Positions 52,606-62,783 of a DNA stretch of 64,000 bases are shown here, in pieces. Position numbers and translations under genes: made by a program. The DNA is taken from the NCBI RefSeq assembly GCF_000222485.1, contig NC_015914.1, positions 930,001-994,000 of the forward strand, given 5' to 3'. This DNA comes from Cyclobacterium marinum DSM 745 (GTDB taxonomy: Bacteria; Bacteroidota; Bacteroidia; Cytophagales; Cyclobacteriaceae). The notes beneath the pieces were generated by a model. That model saw nothing but the letters and a program-made list of their open reading frames with translations. It searched no databases and had not been told where the DNA came from. How positions within the stretch are numbered: position 1 is the stretch's first letter; each line of letters begins with the position of its first letter.

Positions 52606-53802
52606 TTAATCAGTTAATATTTCGATTTCCATTTGATTCCATTTGTAATAGGTACTGTGGTTATTTCCGGCATCAGACCAGATCAAAACCATCCTTTTAC
52701 CATCTTTACTGATCCATTTTGGACTTAACTTAATGCCATAAGTACGGTTTTCCTCGTGATCAGGGTAAAAAGTATCTTTGTAATAAAACTGTTCCCATGG
52801 CCCCCAAGGATTTTCAGCATACCAAAACCCAATGCTTCCCGGAAGCGGGCAGTCCCTACACCAGCCGTCCCAGTATTCTTTACTTGGATCCTTTATCCCA
52901 TAACTGGTCATGATAAATAAATCAAGGCCGGCATTGTACACTACACTAGGAAACCAACTGGACCACATCCATTTTTCACCTTGCCCTGCCTCAGGATACT
53001 TAATGGTAACACCTCTCTGACTCATGTCTGAAGTCCAAATAGGTTGGCCATTATTGATCCCTTGAAAATATTCATAAGCTGGTTTTTCCAAAATTTTATC
53101 CTTATGTACCCTTGCTAAAGCCAGGTTTCGGGGATCATATTGTTCAGGTGAGTACATATAAATATATTCATCTTTTGCTGCTGAATTAGCCTTTCCATTT
53201 TGCAAAAAAGCGATCCAGTTAAAGGCATAGGCATCCTTCCCCTCCTTAGGCCTTGGGTCTTCCTTATTGAAGAAAAATGCGGTTGAATCTAAATCTTGAA
53301 AGGACTTATAGGTCTCTAAAGCTCCATCCCAACGGTAAACCGTTTTACCAAAATCTTTTGTATACAAAAGCCTATTGGCCGTGGCCCTCCGGTACCAAGT
53401 ATCGGTTTCACTTCTCCAAAGCCACATGTAAATAGTACTATCTACTGCCAAAGTGCCATAACCATACAATGGAGAATCCACTAAACTTACAGGCCATCCA
53501 GGCATTTTTTTAACGTCATTTTTGATAAAATTTTGATCTCCGGAAATCTGCAGGAACATTGAGCCTTCCCAATCTGCTAAACTATTTAATTTCTCTGGGC
53601 TCCCCCACCAACCATTCCCATCATCCAAAATTGTATAAACATTGTCATCAATGGCCCAGGTTTGGCACCAGTTATCACCAAAATTCCCTTTGCGTTGAAG
53701 CGTAGAGGAATCGAAACGTACACTTACCGGTTTTGTCTGCGACAAGATTGAAAAAGAAGTCATTACAAATAAAACGAGAACTAAATATTTTTTAGATTTC
53801 AT
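52606..53802 (-). CDS. Secreted DUF4185-like beta-propeller protein
   Basis: Secreted protein of 399 residues with signal peptide MKSKKYLVLVLFVMTSFSILS (cleavage before QTKPVSV). The body has repeated W/Y/D-rich blade segments: NWCQTWAIDDNVYTILDDGNG, GYGTLAVDSTIYMWLWRSE, KDFGKTVYRWDG, YNAGLDLFIMTSYG and GFWYAENPWGPWEQFY. The pattern resembles the DUF4185/five-bladed propeller glycosidase-like group, some members of which are endo-D-arabinanases, but I cannot assign an activity. Its start is chosen at the signal peptide, 63 bases inside a longer frame. It is divergent from the beta-helix gene, and the two open the carbohydrate-type cluster. Confidence 0.55.
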   Translation of the reverse strand: MKSKKYLVLVLFVMTSFSILSQTKPVSVRFDSSTLQRKGNFGDNWCQTWAIDDNVYTILDDGNGWWGSPEKLNSLADWEGSMFLQISGDQNFIKNDVKKMPGWPVSLVDSPLYGYGTLAVDSTIYMWLWRSETDTWYRRATANRLLYTKDFGKTVYRWDGALETYKSFQDLDSTAFFFNKEDPRPKEGKDAYAFNWIAFLQNGKANSAAKDEYIYMYSPEQYDPRNLALARVHKDKILEKPAYEYFQGINNGQPIWTSDMSQRGVTIKYPEAGQGEKWMWSSWFPSVVYNAGLDLFIMTSYGIKDPSKEYWDGWCRDCPLPGSIGFWYAENPWGPWEQFYYKDTFYPDHEENRTYGIKLSPKWISKDGKRMVLIWSDAGNNHSTYYKWNQMEIEILTD

Positions 53803-54104
53803 AAACCTTAGGTTACACAGATAACGGAGGCCATAGCCGGTAAATAGGGGTGGCTCTATTACCATCCTTTTTTAGCTAGAGATGGTTGGAAAATTATTCT
53901 TCAACAATTTTAAATATATCAGACCAAAATACATAAAAATTACCAACCGCTCAAAAACAAGAAAAAATCAACTTATTCATTATCTATAGAATGATAATAT
54001 AAAAATGTTTGGACACAATTTCAAAAGTTTATTTTGTTTGCCTTAGTCTTAATTAAATAAAATTTATAAATTATTATTTTTTTAAATTACCACCATAAAT
54101 TAAC
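53803..54104. other. AT-rich divergent intergenic region
   Basis: Very AT-rich 302 bases between two secreted-protein genes. Nothing certain seen beyond runs of A and T. A near-consensus TATTTTG occurs around 54030. Confidence 0.4.
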
Positions 54105-55805
54105 ATGAAATCTTTCTCCTTTATCACTTTATTTCTATTACTCAATTTTTTAAATGATGGATATTGCCAATCACCGGGAGAGTATGCTCCAAATCCTTAC
54201 GCTGTACCTACTTATGAATGTGCCAGTTTGTATTGGACTACGCCTGAGGCGGGGATGTGTATTGTAAAATATAAGAAAGCATCGGGCTCCAACTGGACTC
54301 AGGGGCTTGACCTTGTTTTTGATGATAGAGACGGCCAATATAGAGGAAGTATTGTCGGTCTAAGCCCTGACACTGAATACCTAGTAGAACTATCCAACGG
54401 TCAGGCTAAAACTGCCATAAATTTTACTACTCGAACAGACCAATTTCCAATTGGAAAGATCACTTACCTTCCAGAAGGTGAATCGACAGACCCGATCATT
54501 ATTACAGAATCCGGGACCCCGGAAGGCTATCATTTAATCACAGTTCCTGAAAACTCTCGTTCCGTGCTAAATATGGGCAATGTTAGCAATGAAGGCATAC
54601 AAATTGATGCAGATTATGTAATCGTCCGTGAAATAGAAATCCGAAATGCAAAAGTAGACGGTATTCGCATAAAGGAAAACAGACATGATATCGTCATCGA
54701 ACAGTGTTTCATCACCTTTTGGGGCAGAATTGGTGGCCCCATTACTTATGGAAACCTGGAAGGTAGTACAGACAGTGGGATTAAAGCAGAAAATGGCACA
54801 CGGAACCTGACCATCCAAAGAAACCTTATTGAAGCCCCAAGAGGCGCCTCAAATGATTGGGAAACAGGCCATCCGGCAGGACCTCAAGGTATCACTATTA
54901 GCCAAAGCTTAGGAGGGAATGTAATACGGTATAACGATATCCTTTCAACTGAAGATCATGGATTCAACGATGCTATCGGTGGTGGTTCAAATTATTCAAA
55001 TGTGGGCAACATGAACCGGGACTCGGATATTTATGGCAATCTAATCCGTAGTGTTTGGGATGATGCCATCGAAGTCGAAGGAGCCAATATGAATGTTCGG
55101 GTGTTTGCCAACTACGCCCATCAGTTTTTTAATGGAATAGCTACAGCATCTACCACGAAAGGGCCAATTTACATTTATAGAAATGTAGTAGGAGAAAGTA
55201 GGGTGGGACATAGAAACTCCAGTGGAGGAGCATTTATTAAAACAGGAGAACGGGAACCATTCGCAGGGGGAAGAAGATATGTTTTTCACAATACAGTAGT
55301 GCAGCCGATGGGAGTCTCCCATGCTTTCTCAGGCCATGGCATCTCCAATACGGTGACAAGAAATAATATCTTTGATGTACCTGGAAGACTGGCGGCTGAC
55401 CGTGAAACAGTGGATAATAGTGATTATGACTGCGATTACTTTTCAGGCCTATCACTTGGAGTGGCCAAAGAAAAAAATAGGATTAAATTCAGCACCACTC
55501 CTTCTGCTACTAGACTCTATCAAACTTCCTATTCCTTGGAATACTTTCCTCGAACTTGGATCAACTCTATCATCTGGGGACGAAAACCCTATCAGTTCGG
55601 TGATGTCAAAAGAAATATTACAGACCCAGTGGTTCAAATCCGCAACCCATTGATTGATAGCGGTATCAAAATCCCGGGATTTAATACCGATTTCAAGGGA
55701 GAGGCTCCGGACCTTGGTGCTTTTGAAGTAGGAACTGCTCCACTGGAATTTGGTAGACGTGCCTATTTGGCCCATGATGAAGGGTGGCCTGCATGGGAGA
55801 GATAG
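54105..55805 (+). CDS. Secreted right-handed parallel beta-helix protein with Fn3-like domain
   Basis: Secreted protein of 566 residues. A signal peptide (MKSFSFITLFLLLNFLNDGYC, then QSPGEYAPNP) is followed by an Fn3-like domain (about 25-110, with YWTTPEAGMCIVKYKKASGS and LSPDTEYLVELSNG). A parallel beta-helix of about 120-500 comes next, with repeating N/D-x-I/V turns (DYVIVREIEIRNAKVDGI, HDIVIEQCFITFWG, NVIRYNDILSTEDHG, DIYGNLIRSVWDDAIEVEG). This is the architecture of polysaccharide lyases and family 28-like enzymes, but the active site is not recognisable. It converges with the SGNH gene at a strong terminator. Confidence 0.78.
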   Translation: MKSFSFITLFLLLNFLNDGYCQSPGEYAPNPYAVPTYECASLYWTTPEAGMCIVKYKKASGSNWTQGLDLVFDDRDGQYRGSIVGLSPDTEYLVELSNGQAKTAINFTTRTDQFPIGKITYLPEGESTDPIIITESGTPEGYHLITVPENSRSVLNMGNVSNEGIQIDADYVIVREIEIRNAKVDGIRIKENRHDIVIEQCFITFWGRIGGPITYGNLEGSTDSGIKAENGTRNLTIQRNLIEAPRGASNDWETGHPAGPQGITISQSLGGNVIRYNDILSTEDHGFNDAIGGGSNYSNVGNMNRDSDIYGNLIRSVWDDAIEVEGANMNVRVFANYAHQFFNGIATASTTKGPIYIYRNVVGESRVGHRNSSGGAFIKTGEREPFAGGRRYVFHNTVVQPMGVSHAFSGHGISNTVTRNNIFDVPGRLAADRETVDNSDYDCDYFSGLSLGVAKEKNRIKFSTTPSATRLYQTSYSLEYFPRTWINSIIWGRKPYQFGDVKRNITDPVVQIRNPLIDSGIKIPGFNTDFKGEAPDLGAFEVGTAPLEFGRRAYLAHDEGWPAWER

Positions 55806-55898
55806 AAAGTAGCCTTGATTAAAATTAAAAGCTTACAGTTTATAGCTGAGGTTTATCAGGAATGTATCCGAATAAACCTATTCTCAGTCGTTTAACCC

Positions 55899-55935
55899 AA
55901 AAAGAGTGCAATAGACAATCTATTGCACTCTTTTT
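55899..55935. terminator. Bidirectional terminator between beta-helix and SGNH genes
   Basis: A perfect 17-bp stem: AAAAAGAGTGCAATAGA (55899-55915) pairs with 55919-55935 around the loop CAA, with A and T runs on both sides. Confidence 0.92.
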
Positions 55936-55985
55936 GATTAAACCTTACTCAGCACAATCAATTACAAATGGCGAATCTATATTGG

Positions 55986-58484
55986 TTATTCCCCGATTAT
56001 AATATAACCTCCATTTGATCCTGAAAACCTGACTTCAGTACTAGAAATATCTTCGGTATCTACAGATAAATCCCCAGAACATATTACCAATGGTCGGGTT
56101 TTAAAAGGTTGCGTAAACTCCAGCGTTTCACCACCTACAGCCAATCCTGTAAGCCTTCGCTCTGAACTGAGATTTGAACGGGAATCGTAACTGAAAAGAC
56201 TTAAAACATCTACTGCTGCATCTTTCGCCTGCACCTGAATTTTATGTAAACCAAACCCTAGGTTCAATATACCCTTCCGGTTTTCCAGGTAATTGACCTT
56301 TTTATCAGTATCGGTAAAGCCAATATTACAAGCTTGCGTCTGCATAAGTTGGTCATCCACGAATATTTCAAGCGTTCCGGCATCCGGATGGTCTACCCAA
56401 GCCACAGAAATATCAGTACATACCACTTCAATTTCGATGTACTTTCCGGGTTTAAGGGAAATTTTCTCCGTACCATAAGGAGCTCCCCATTCTGAATGGA
56501 AAGGTTCTATTGTTTGCCCCATCAAATTCCAGTTTGGATTTGAAACAGGAAAAAAGCGTCTGTTTGGGTTTATTTTGGAATCTACATAGGTTAATTTGGC
56601 ATTCTCTCCTGCTATTTCAAGTATATGCCTATCCCCTAAACTGGTTCGCCCATACCTGAACATGGAATTGCGTAGGTTAAAAGATGGACTAGACCTTCTA
56701 GATGAAAATTTCTCTCCATCTACATAGGGAACAGGAGGCTCACTGTCTGTTTTGCCCCAACTATTTATGGCATTGTCTTCAAATATAAATCTATTGGTCT
56801 TAATTCTTTGGCTGGTGGAATCAAAAGTTATCATATCCCCTTCCCAACCATAGCTATTCGGGTGAAGCCTTTCAGGCATTTGAAGTTGAGCTTGTCCGGC
56901 AAAAATCGGATTCCAGCATTCGAAAGCTTTCTCCAATTGTTTAAACCAAAGATAATGGCTGGCTGCTTGTGGATGTCCATCAGAAGGTACCAATGAATAC
57001 TTGTTCCCCCAACCTGTAAGATCATCAGCAATTTTAGGGTAATCCATATAGGGGATCTGATATCTAAGAGATAGGGCCTGAAGATCTACTGTATTCGGCG
57101 TATATTTACCCTGATTTTGATAAGGGCTAAACAAAAATTCCGTATGAGGATAATTTTGTTGAATCCACCGTATGGCTCCTTCAAAAACAGCAACCTCGTC
57201 CGGAGTGTCTGTTTTCTCATTGGCACCACTTCCAAAAATTACGAGGTCTGGCCTGGCACCTTCTCTGCGGCTAAATAAATCAGGATATAAATCTTCCCAC
57301 CTTCCCCCCTCTTTATGGCCATTCAAACCAGGATTGGGTGGTATTGATAAAGAAAAATATTGCTGTAGCCCTGAGTGTGATTCACCAATACTCGATCCAT
57401 CAGCCGCCATAAAATTCAGGCATATTTTATCAGGAGTTAAATTGAATTTTCTCATAAGCTCAAGTTTCAGCCTTCCCGCATAACTGTAATAATGCCTCCA
57501 CTCTCCATAATAGCCGTCAAGATCCTCTCTACCTGCTTTTTCTGCATCAAACAGCCCTCCTGAAAGCGGTTGTTTGAAGGTAGAAGAACTCGGATCTTCA
57601 TCGAACATGTACATGGGAGGATTAGCACTTCCCCGATCAATACTAGATCCCATAACAATAACGTGAATGACTTCTCCTTTCCACAACTTTTGAATTGTCC
57701 TAGGAATGTACCTGTAGTTTGGCCTCATCTCTCTAGTAGGATGAATACTATTTCCATAAACCCCTTTAACACTTAGCCTTGGTGCATATACCCAGACAGT
57801 ATCGGATAAGCTCATATTTTCAAATTCCACCTGAATCCCAACAGTATTTATATCTTTAGAACCTGATATGTTTCCAACCCCTGCTTTACCTATAATCGAG
57901 GCATTCTCTACCATAAGATTAATCCTTCCCACTTGTTCTAACTGAGTACTATATTCTTTTGCTACCACCAGTTCTCCTCTTGAATGCTTGGGAAAACTAC
58001 GACTGTCTTTCATTCCAAAGTCTTTAGGACTCCACTCACCATCTTCACTATCTGTTTTCATCACCTTAATTGCAGACTTTAGTTGACCTGAAGCTTTCTG
58101 ATATCCATGTACGGATAAATTCAGCTCATCCCCATAGGACAAACCTGCCTCGGGAAGTGTAAAAAATTGCCATATCTTTTTTCCGGGACTTATCGCTACC
58201 AGATTATGGGTTGAAAAATCAGGTCTTATGGGTTTTGAGACATGTGATTCGCGTATTACTTCAATATCTCCCCACTCTTCAGTATTCCAGAAAGCTACAT
58301 TATGTGATTTAAAATCTGAAGCTATCCCCGTACGATGACTCATAAAGGAATGGAACTCAAAAGAGGGGTTTAAAATCAGGTTTTCTTTTTCTTCTTCAAC
58401 TCCTGATGACAAGGGAATTACTTTATTAATTGTCAGCGTACTTAAGCCCAATAACAGTAATGCAATCTTTAGTGGATGCCTCAT
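55986..58484 (-). CDS. Large secreted SGNH/GDSL-type hydrolase
   Basis: Secreted protein of 832 residues. A hydrophobic N-terminus (residues 3-25) is followed by a jelly-roll-like domain (about 35-245), then an SGNH core: block I is VIVMGSSIDRG (S281 nucleophile, with GSS instead of GDS), block III is LVIFGSGANEKT (N422), and block V is SDGHPQA (D502, H504). The remaining 300 residues include further beta-rich domains (PGKYIEIEVVCTDISVAWVD, TLEIFVDDQLM). Such multidomain SGNH proteins often deacylate polysaccharides. The substrate is unknown. It forms a group with the surrounding secreted genes. Confidence 0.75.
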   Translation of the reverse strand: MRHPLKIALLLLGLSTLTINKVIPLSSGVEEEKENLILNPSFEFHSFMSHRTGIASDFKSHNVAFWNTEEWGDIEVIRESHVSKPIRPDFSTHNLVAISPGKKIWQFFTLPEAGLSYGDELNLSVHGYQKASGQLKSAIKVMKTDSEDGEWSPKDFGMKDSRSFPKHSRGELVVAKEYSTQLEQVGRINLMVENASIIGKAGVGNISGSKDINTVGIQVEFENMSLSDTVWVYAPRLSVKGVYGNSIHPTREMRPNYRYIPRTIQKLWKGEVIHVIVMGSSIDRGSANPPMYMFDEDPSSSTFKQPLSGGLFDAEKAGREDLDGYYGEWRHYYSYAGRLKLELMRKFNLTPDKICLNFMAADGSSIGESHSGLQQYFSLSIPPNPGLNGHKEGGRWEDLYPDLFSRREGARPDLVIFGSGANEKTDTPDEVAVFEGAIRWIQQNYPHTEFLFSPYQNQGKYTPNTVDLQALSLRYQIPYMDYPKIADDLTGWGNKYSLVPSDGHPQAASHYLWFKQLEKAFECWNPIFAGQAQLQMPERLHPNSYGWEGDMITFDSTSQRIKTNRFIFEDNAINSWGKTDSEPPVPYVDGEKFSSRRSSPSFNLRNSMFRYGRTSLGDRHILEIAGENAKLTYVDSKINPNRRFFPVSNPNWNLMGQTIEPFHSEWGAPYGTEKISLKPGKYIEIEVVCTDISVAWVDHPDAGTLEIFVDDQLMQTQACNIGFTDTDKKVNYLENRKGILNLGFGLHKIQVQAKDAAVDVLSLFSYDSRSNLSSERRLTGLAVGGETLEFTQPFKTRPLVICSGDLSVDTEDISSTEVRFSGSNGGYIIIGE

Positions 58485-59030
58485 TTACAAATTTATATGG
58501 TACATGAAAATATTATTTATTAAGCTTTATACAGTATTTTCCAATCGGGAAATAAAAGACACTAAAGTCAACTGTAGAAACATTTTAATCAAAATATTAT
58601 TGCAATAAAAGCTTTAAAAATACCGATAAAAACTGATTTATAATAATTATTCTAAAATATATCACTAGTTTTATTTCATGAGCAATTGACTGATTTATTG
58701 CTAAATGTTTTCTACTCCCAATTGATTTTTGCCACCAATTCATCTCCCAAACTAACGCTTAAAAAATTGCGGTGCTTACCTAAATTTATGCTACTCCTAA
58801 GTTCAATTTATTGTTGTACAACTAACACTCGTGGATGAGCTAAAATGTTACAAACTAAATTAAAAAAAACAATTATTTTACTAGTAGATTCACTATTTTG
58901 CTAAATTGAAAGGTTTCAGCAATCCATAGCAAAATCACAGGAATAAAATTTTACTGTAAATCAATTCCACAGTACCATTCACTACAGGACTAGGCTTTAC
59001 CTTCTTTACGTAATAACTAATACACCTTAA
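58485..59030. other. 546-base non-coding divergent region with inverted repeat
   Basis: AT-rich gap between the SGNH gene (-) and the DUF1593 gene (+). ATTTTGCTA at 58895-58903 and TAGCAAAAT at 58927-58935 form a 9-bp inverted repeat around 23 bases, about 95-135 bases before the DUF1593 start. TAAATTTG lies three bases before the SGNH ATG on the minus strand. No coding potential seen. Confidence 0.5.
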
Positions 59031-60473
59031 ATGAAAAACCTAAAATTCCAAAGCCTGATTTATGGCATGCTCTTACTATTCATCGGGGCACCATGTATGG
59101 CACAAACTACGGATAAACCACGAGTATTTGTTTTGACGGATATTGAAAATGAGCCTGATGATGCCCAATCTTTGGTGCGTTTCTTATTGTACAGCAATCA
59201 GTTTGATGTGGAGGGCTTAATCGCTACCACCTCTACTCACTTGCGAGATAAAACAGCTGCATGGAGGATAAAGGAAATTGTCAATGCCTATGGCAAGGTT
59301 AGAAATAATTTATTGCAGCATGAAAAAGGTTTTCCTACCGAAGAGCATCTTCTATCCACAATTAAATCAGGTCTCCCAAAATATGGAATGAATGCGGTAG
59401 GAGCGGGTAATGATTCTGAAGGAAGCGAATCATTAATTAATGTAGTAGACAAAGAAGATGATAGACCTGTCTGGGTAACCGTCTGGGGAGGTGCCAATGT
59501 TTTGGCTCAAGCCCTATGGAAAATCAGACATACGCGAACACTGGGAGAGCTGAATAAATTTGTTGCAAAACTAAGGGTGTACACCATATCCGATCAAGAT
59601 GATTCAGGTGTTTGGATGAGGAATGAATTCCCAAACCTCTTTTATATTGTTAGCCCGGGAGAAGATTACATCCATTCTACTTGGAATGGAATTGGAGGGG
59701 AGTCCTTTCGCAAGTATGCCTCCGGTGCCGATGCATCGCTGGCTGAAAACCCTTGGCTAAGAAAAAACATCATGCAAAACCACGGTCCATTGGGTGCCCA
59801 ATATCCCGAAGTGGAATACATCATGGAAGGCGACACACCTAGTTTCTTAGGCTTGGTAGATAATGGGCTGAATGTTCCAGACAGGCCTGACTTTGGAGGC
59901 TGGGGAGGGAGATACGAGCTGTACAAACCCCATTTTAAACCTTACCGCAATTTTGACCACCAAGCACCTGAACAAAGAGCCATTTGGACAGATGCCAGTG
60001 ATGAGGTAATGGGAATAGATGGAAGGATTTACATAAACAACCAAGCAACCATTTGGAGGTGGAGGGAAGCTTTCCAAAATGACTTTGCTGCACGAATGGA
60101 CTGGTGCGTGAAACCTTATCAAGAGGCCAACCACCCGCCTATTGTCAAAGTAGATAAAACAACCAACATCACCATACGACCGGGAGAATCCATTCAATTT
60201 GATGCAAGTGATAGCACTGATCCGGATGGTGACACTTTGTCCTATCATTGGTTCAATTACAAAGAAGCCGGAACCTATTGGGCCTTCAATTGGTACAAAC
60301 CCCTTACTATATTAAATGGCAATAGCGCCAAGGCAACTTTAGAAATAGGAGAGCGAATTGAGCTATCAAAAGCTCAAACCACTCATTTGATTTTGGCCGT
60401 TACGGACAGTGGCTCTCCAGCCCTAACCAGGTACCAACGAATCATCATTAATATTCTACCAAAAAATAAATAA
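59031..60473 (+). CDS. DUF1593 secreted protein (nucleoside hydrolase-like)
   Basis: Secreted protein of 480 residues of the DUF1593 family, often labelled cellulose-binding. After the signal peptide (MKNLKFQSLIYGMLLLFIGAPCMA, cleavage before QTTDKP) comes the nucleoside hydrolase-like domain with the metal-binding motif DIENEPDDAQS (D37-S47), where DxxxxxD clusters normally bind Ca2+. Later segments are TVWGGANVLAQALWKIR and YTISDQDDSGVW. The C-terminal 95 residues form an Ig/PKD-like sandwich (GESIQFDASDSTDPDGDTLS). Function unproven, probably in polysaccharide or glycoside use. Confidence 0.85.
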   Translation: MKNLKFQSLIYGMLLLFIGAPCMAQTTDKPRVFVLTDIENEPDDAQSLVRFLLYSNQFDVEGLIATTSTHLRDKTAAWRIKEIVNAYGKVRNNLLQHEKGFPTEEHLLSTIKSGLPKYGMNAVGAGNDSEGSESLINVVDKEDDRPVWVTVWGGANVLAQALWKIRHTRTLGELNKFVAKLRVYTISDQDDSGVWMRNEFPNLFYIVSPGEDYIHSTWNGIGGESFRKYASGADASLAENPWLRKNIMQNHGPLGAQYPEVEYIMEGDTPSFLGLVDNGLNVPDRPDFGGWGGRYELYKPHFKPYRNFDHQAPEQRAIWTDASDEVMGIDGRIYINNQATIWRWREAFQNDFAARMDWCVKPYQEANHPPIVKVDKTTNITIRPGESIQFDASDSTDPDGDTLSYHWFNYKEAGTYWAFNWYKPLTILNGNSAKATLEIGERIELSKAQTTHLILAVTDSGSPALTRYQRIIINILPKNK

Positions 60474-60701
60474 CCGCAGGTATCCTTTGAATGGAAACCA
60501 CCTCCAGACAAAACATAACCTTTGCTAATAAATGATGATTCTAAGTCCCACCTGAAATAGCATAAGCCTCTTACAATGACAGCCATTGCCATATTTATTT
60601 TGAAAAAAGTTAAGAAAAAATACACCTTAGTAATTTAATGGCAGCCAATTAATTGTAACCCTAGTTTTACTTAAAGAAACCACTAGAATAATTTTTAAGG
60701 C

Positions 60702-62783
60702 ATGAAAAACAATCGAAGAAATTTTATCAAATGGTCAGGATTATCCGGATTTGGAATAGGCTTAGCACCTTCCTTTGTATTAAAAGCAAAGGCTGAGGAG
60801 CCATCCTTAGCCCATATCGCAGAAGGAGAAGCCAATAAACCTCCTCATCGCCTGCCCACCATGATTCAAGATTATTATATCAAAAAAGTCAGGAAAATAT
60901 CGAAAAAACACAGTGATCGCATCTATGGACTAAAAACAAAAAAAGAAGCCCTGGAATATCAGGCAGAGATCAAGAATAAAATCAAGGATTGCCTCGGCCC
61001 ATTTCCGGAAAAAAATCCTTTGAACCCTGTGATCACAGGAAAACTGGAACGGGAAGCGTATACTGTGGAAAAAGTAATTTTTGAAAGTCGACCAAGTTTT
61101 AAGGTGACAGCCAATTTGTATATTCCAAAAAACAATGGTCAACCCATGCCGGCAGTACTTGGAACATGTGGGCATGCCAGAGAAGCCAAATCAAGCGCCT
61201 ACCAGTATTTTGCTCAAAGCCTGGCAAGAAAAGGTTATGTGGTATTGATTATTGATTGTGTTGGCCAGGGTGAGCGCTTACAATACCCTACCCCGGGCCG
61301 AAAAAGTGCCATTAAATGGGGAGTAACCGAACACATTTATGCAGGCAACCCAACCACCTTAGTTGGAGACTCAATGGCCGGTTGGTTTGTTTGGGATGCC
61401 ATTCGTGGGATTGATTATTTAACCTCTCGTCCGGAAGTCGACCCTCGACATATTGGCGTAACAGGAAATTCCGGCGGAGGAACACAAACCACCTGGTTGT
61501 GTGGGCTAGAACCACGCTTGACCATGGCTGCTCCAAGCTGTTTTGTTACCACCATCCGCAGAAACTTGGAGAATCAGGAAGTGCAAGATGCAGAACAGTA
61601 TGTTCTGAAAGGCTTGGCTAAAGACCTGGACCACTTTGATTTCATTGCCACTATGGCACCTAAACCTGTGATGCTTATTACCCAAGAAAAAGACTTCTTT
61701 GACACCCGAGGCACCCAGGAGACATTCGAAATGCTTCAGCATTTTTATAAGCTTCTCGGAGCGGAAGAAAACATTCAGTTGTTTCGAGGTGAGGATTATC
61801 ATGGCTACCATCAACCAGCCAGAGAGGCCATGTACGGCTTCTTTAATCAGGTGACAATGATTAGCAATGACGGCAAAGAACCTGATTTTGAATTGGAAAA
61901 AGACGAAGACCTATGGTGTACTCCTGAAGGGCAGTTGTCAAAGAGTGAGTCCCTAACTATTCCTGAAATACTTAAGAATAAAAGCATCGAAATAGGAAAG
62001 AAAAGAGGAAAAGTTTCAGCATCCAACTTAAAAAAAGCTTTGGTTGAAGTCTTGTGTTTGCCGGAAAAATTTGAAGTAACAGACTACCGGATTTATAGAG
62101 GAAGAAAAGAAACTTTATTCCCTCGCCCTTATGTCACTGACATGTTTGTAGAAACGGAGCCGGGTATTCACAATGCGGTCTACCGACTTACAGAAGAAAA
62201 CATCTACTCCAGACCACATGGCAGTCCAAAAAAAGCCATACTCTATGTATCTCACTTGGAAATGGATGATGAGCTGATCAATGATGAAAAGATAAGGGGC
62301 ATTCTCTCCGACCATGCTGATCAAGCGATATACACCTGTGACTTAAGAGGAATTGGACAAACCCAGCCTAACACCCATGTGAGCTATTCTATTCCTTACA
62401 ATAGAGAGTATTTTTATGGTATGCTTTCAAATATGATGGATGAACCTCTTATAGGGAAACGAACCTATGATTTACTTTGTATTTTAAATTGGCTAGAAAA
62501 AATAGACCATACTGAAATTACAATTCTTGGCAATGGTTGGGGCTGTCAGCCCGCTACTTTTGCCTCTGTACTGAATAAGAATGTCAAAAAAGTTATCCTG
62601 AAAAATGCATTGAGTAGTTACAGTGATATAGCTGAATCTACTTTCTACAACTGGCCTGTTTCAGCCTTTCCGATGAATGTGTTGCATCATTTTGACTTGC
62701 CGGATTGTTACCGCGAACTCGAGCGAAAAAACCTTGAAATACTTGGGTTTTGGGGGGCAGAAGCAGATCAGGACAAAAAATAA
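60702..62783 (+). CDS. Tat-exported alpha/beta hydrolase (acetyl xylan esterase-like), two-domain
   Basis: Exported hydrolase of 693 residues. The N-terminus MKNNRRNFIKWSGLSGFGIGL is a twin-arginine signal. The first half (about 60-385) is an alpha/beta hydrolase with GTCGHA, IDCVGQGERLQYP, nucleophile S257 in VTGNSGGGTQTTW, acid near D331 and His in EDYHGYHQP. The second half (about 440-690) repeats the fold, but the nucleophile elbow reads GNGWG (610-614) without serine, so it is probably inactive. The esterase-like family is common in PULs that remove acyl groups. No SusCD pair is present in the window. Confidence 0.82.
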   Translation: MKNNRRNFIKWSGLSGFGIGLAPSFVLKAKAEEPSLAHIAEGEANKPPHRLPTMIQDYYIKKVRKISKKHSDRIYGLKTKKEALEYQAEIKNKIKDCLGPFPEKNPLNPVITGKLEREAYTVEKVIFESRPSFKVTANLYIPKNNGQPMPAVLGTCGHAREAKSSAYQYFAQSLARKGYVVLIIDCVGQGERLQYPTPGRKSAIKWGVTEHIYAGNPTTLVGDSMAGWFVWDAIRGIDYLTSRPEVDPRHIGVTGNSGGGTQTTWLCGLEPRLTMAAPSCFVTTIRRNLENQEVQDAEQYVLKGLAKDLDHFDFIATMAPKPVMLITQEKDFFDTRGTQETFEMLQHFYKLLGAEENIQLFRGEDYHGYHQPAREAMYGFFNQVTMISNDGKEPDFELEKDEDLWCTPEGQLSKSESLTIPEILKNKSIEIGKKRGKVSASNLKKALVEVLCLPEKFEVTDYRIYRGRKETLFPRPYVTDMFVETEPGIHNAVYRLTEENIYSRPHGSPKKAILYVSHLEMDDELINDEKIRGILSDHADQAIYTCDLRGIGQTQPNTHVSYSIPYNREYFYGMLSNMMDEPLIGKRTYDLLCILNWLEKIDHTEITILGNGWGCQPATFASVLNKNVKKVILKNALSSYSDIAESTFYNWPVSAFPMNVLHHFDLPDCYRELERKNLEILGFWGAEADQDKK

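Noticed and set aside
55637..55660. tRNA-like T-arm sequence GGTTCAAATCC
   Set aside because: It lies inside the beta-helix coding sequence, with no acceptor stem or anticodon arm around it.
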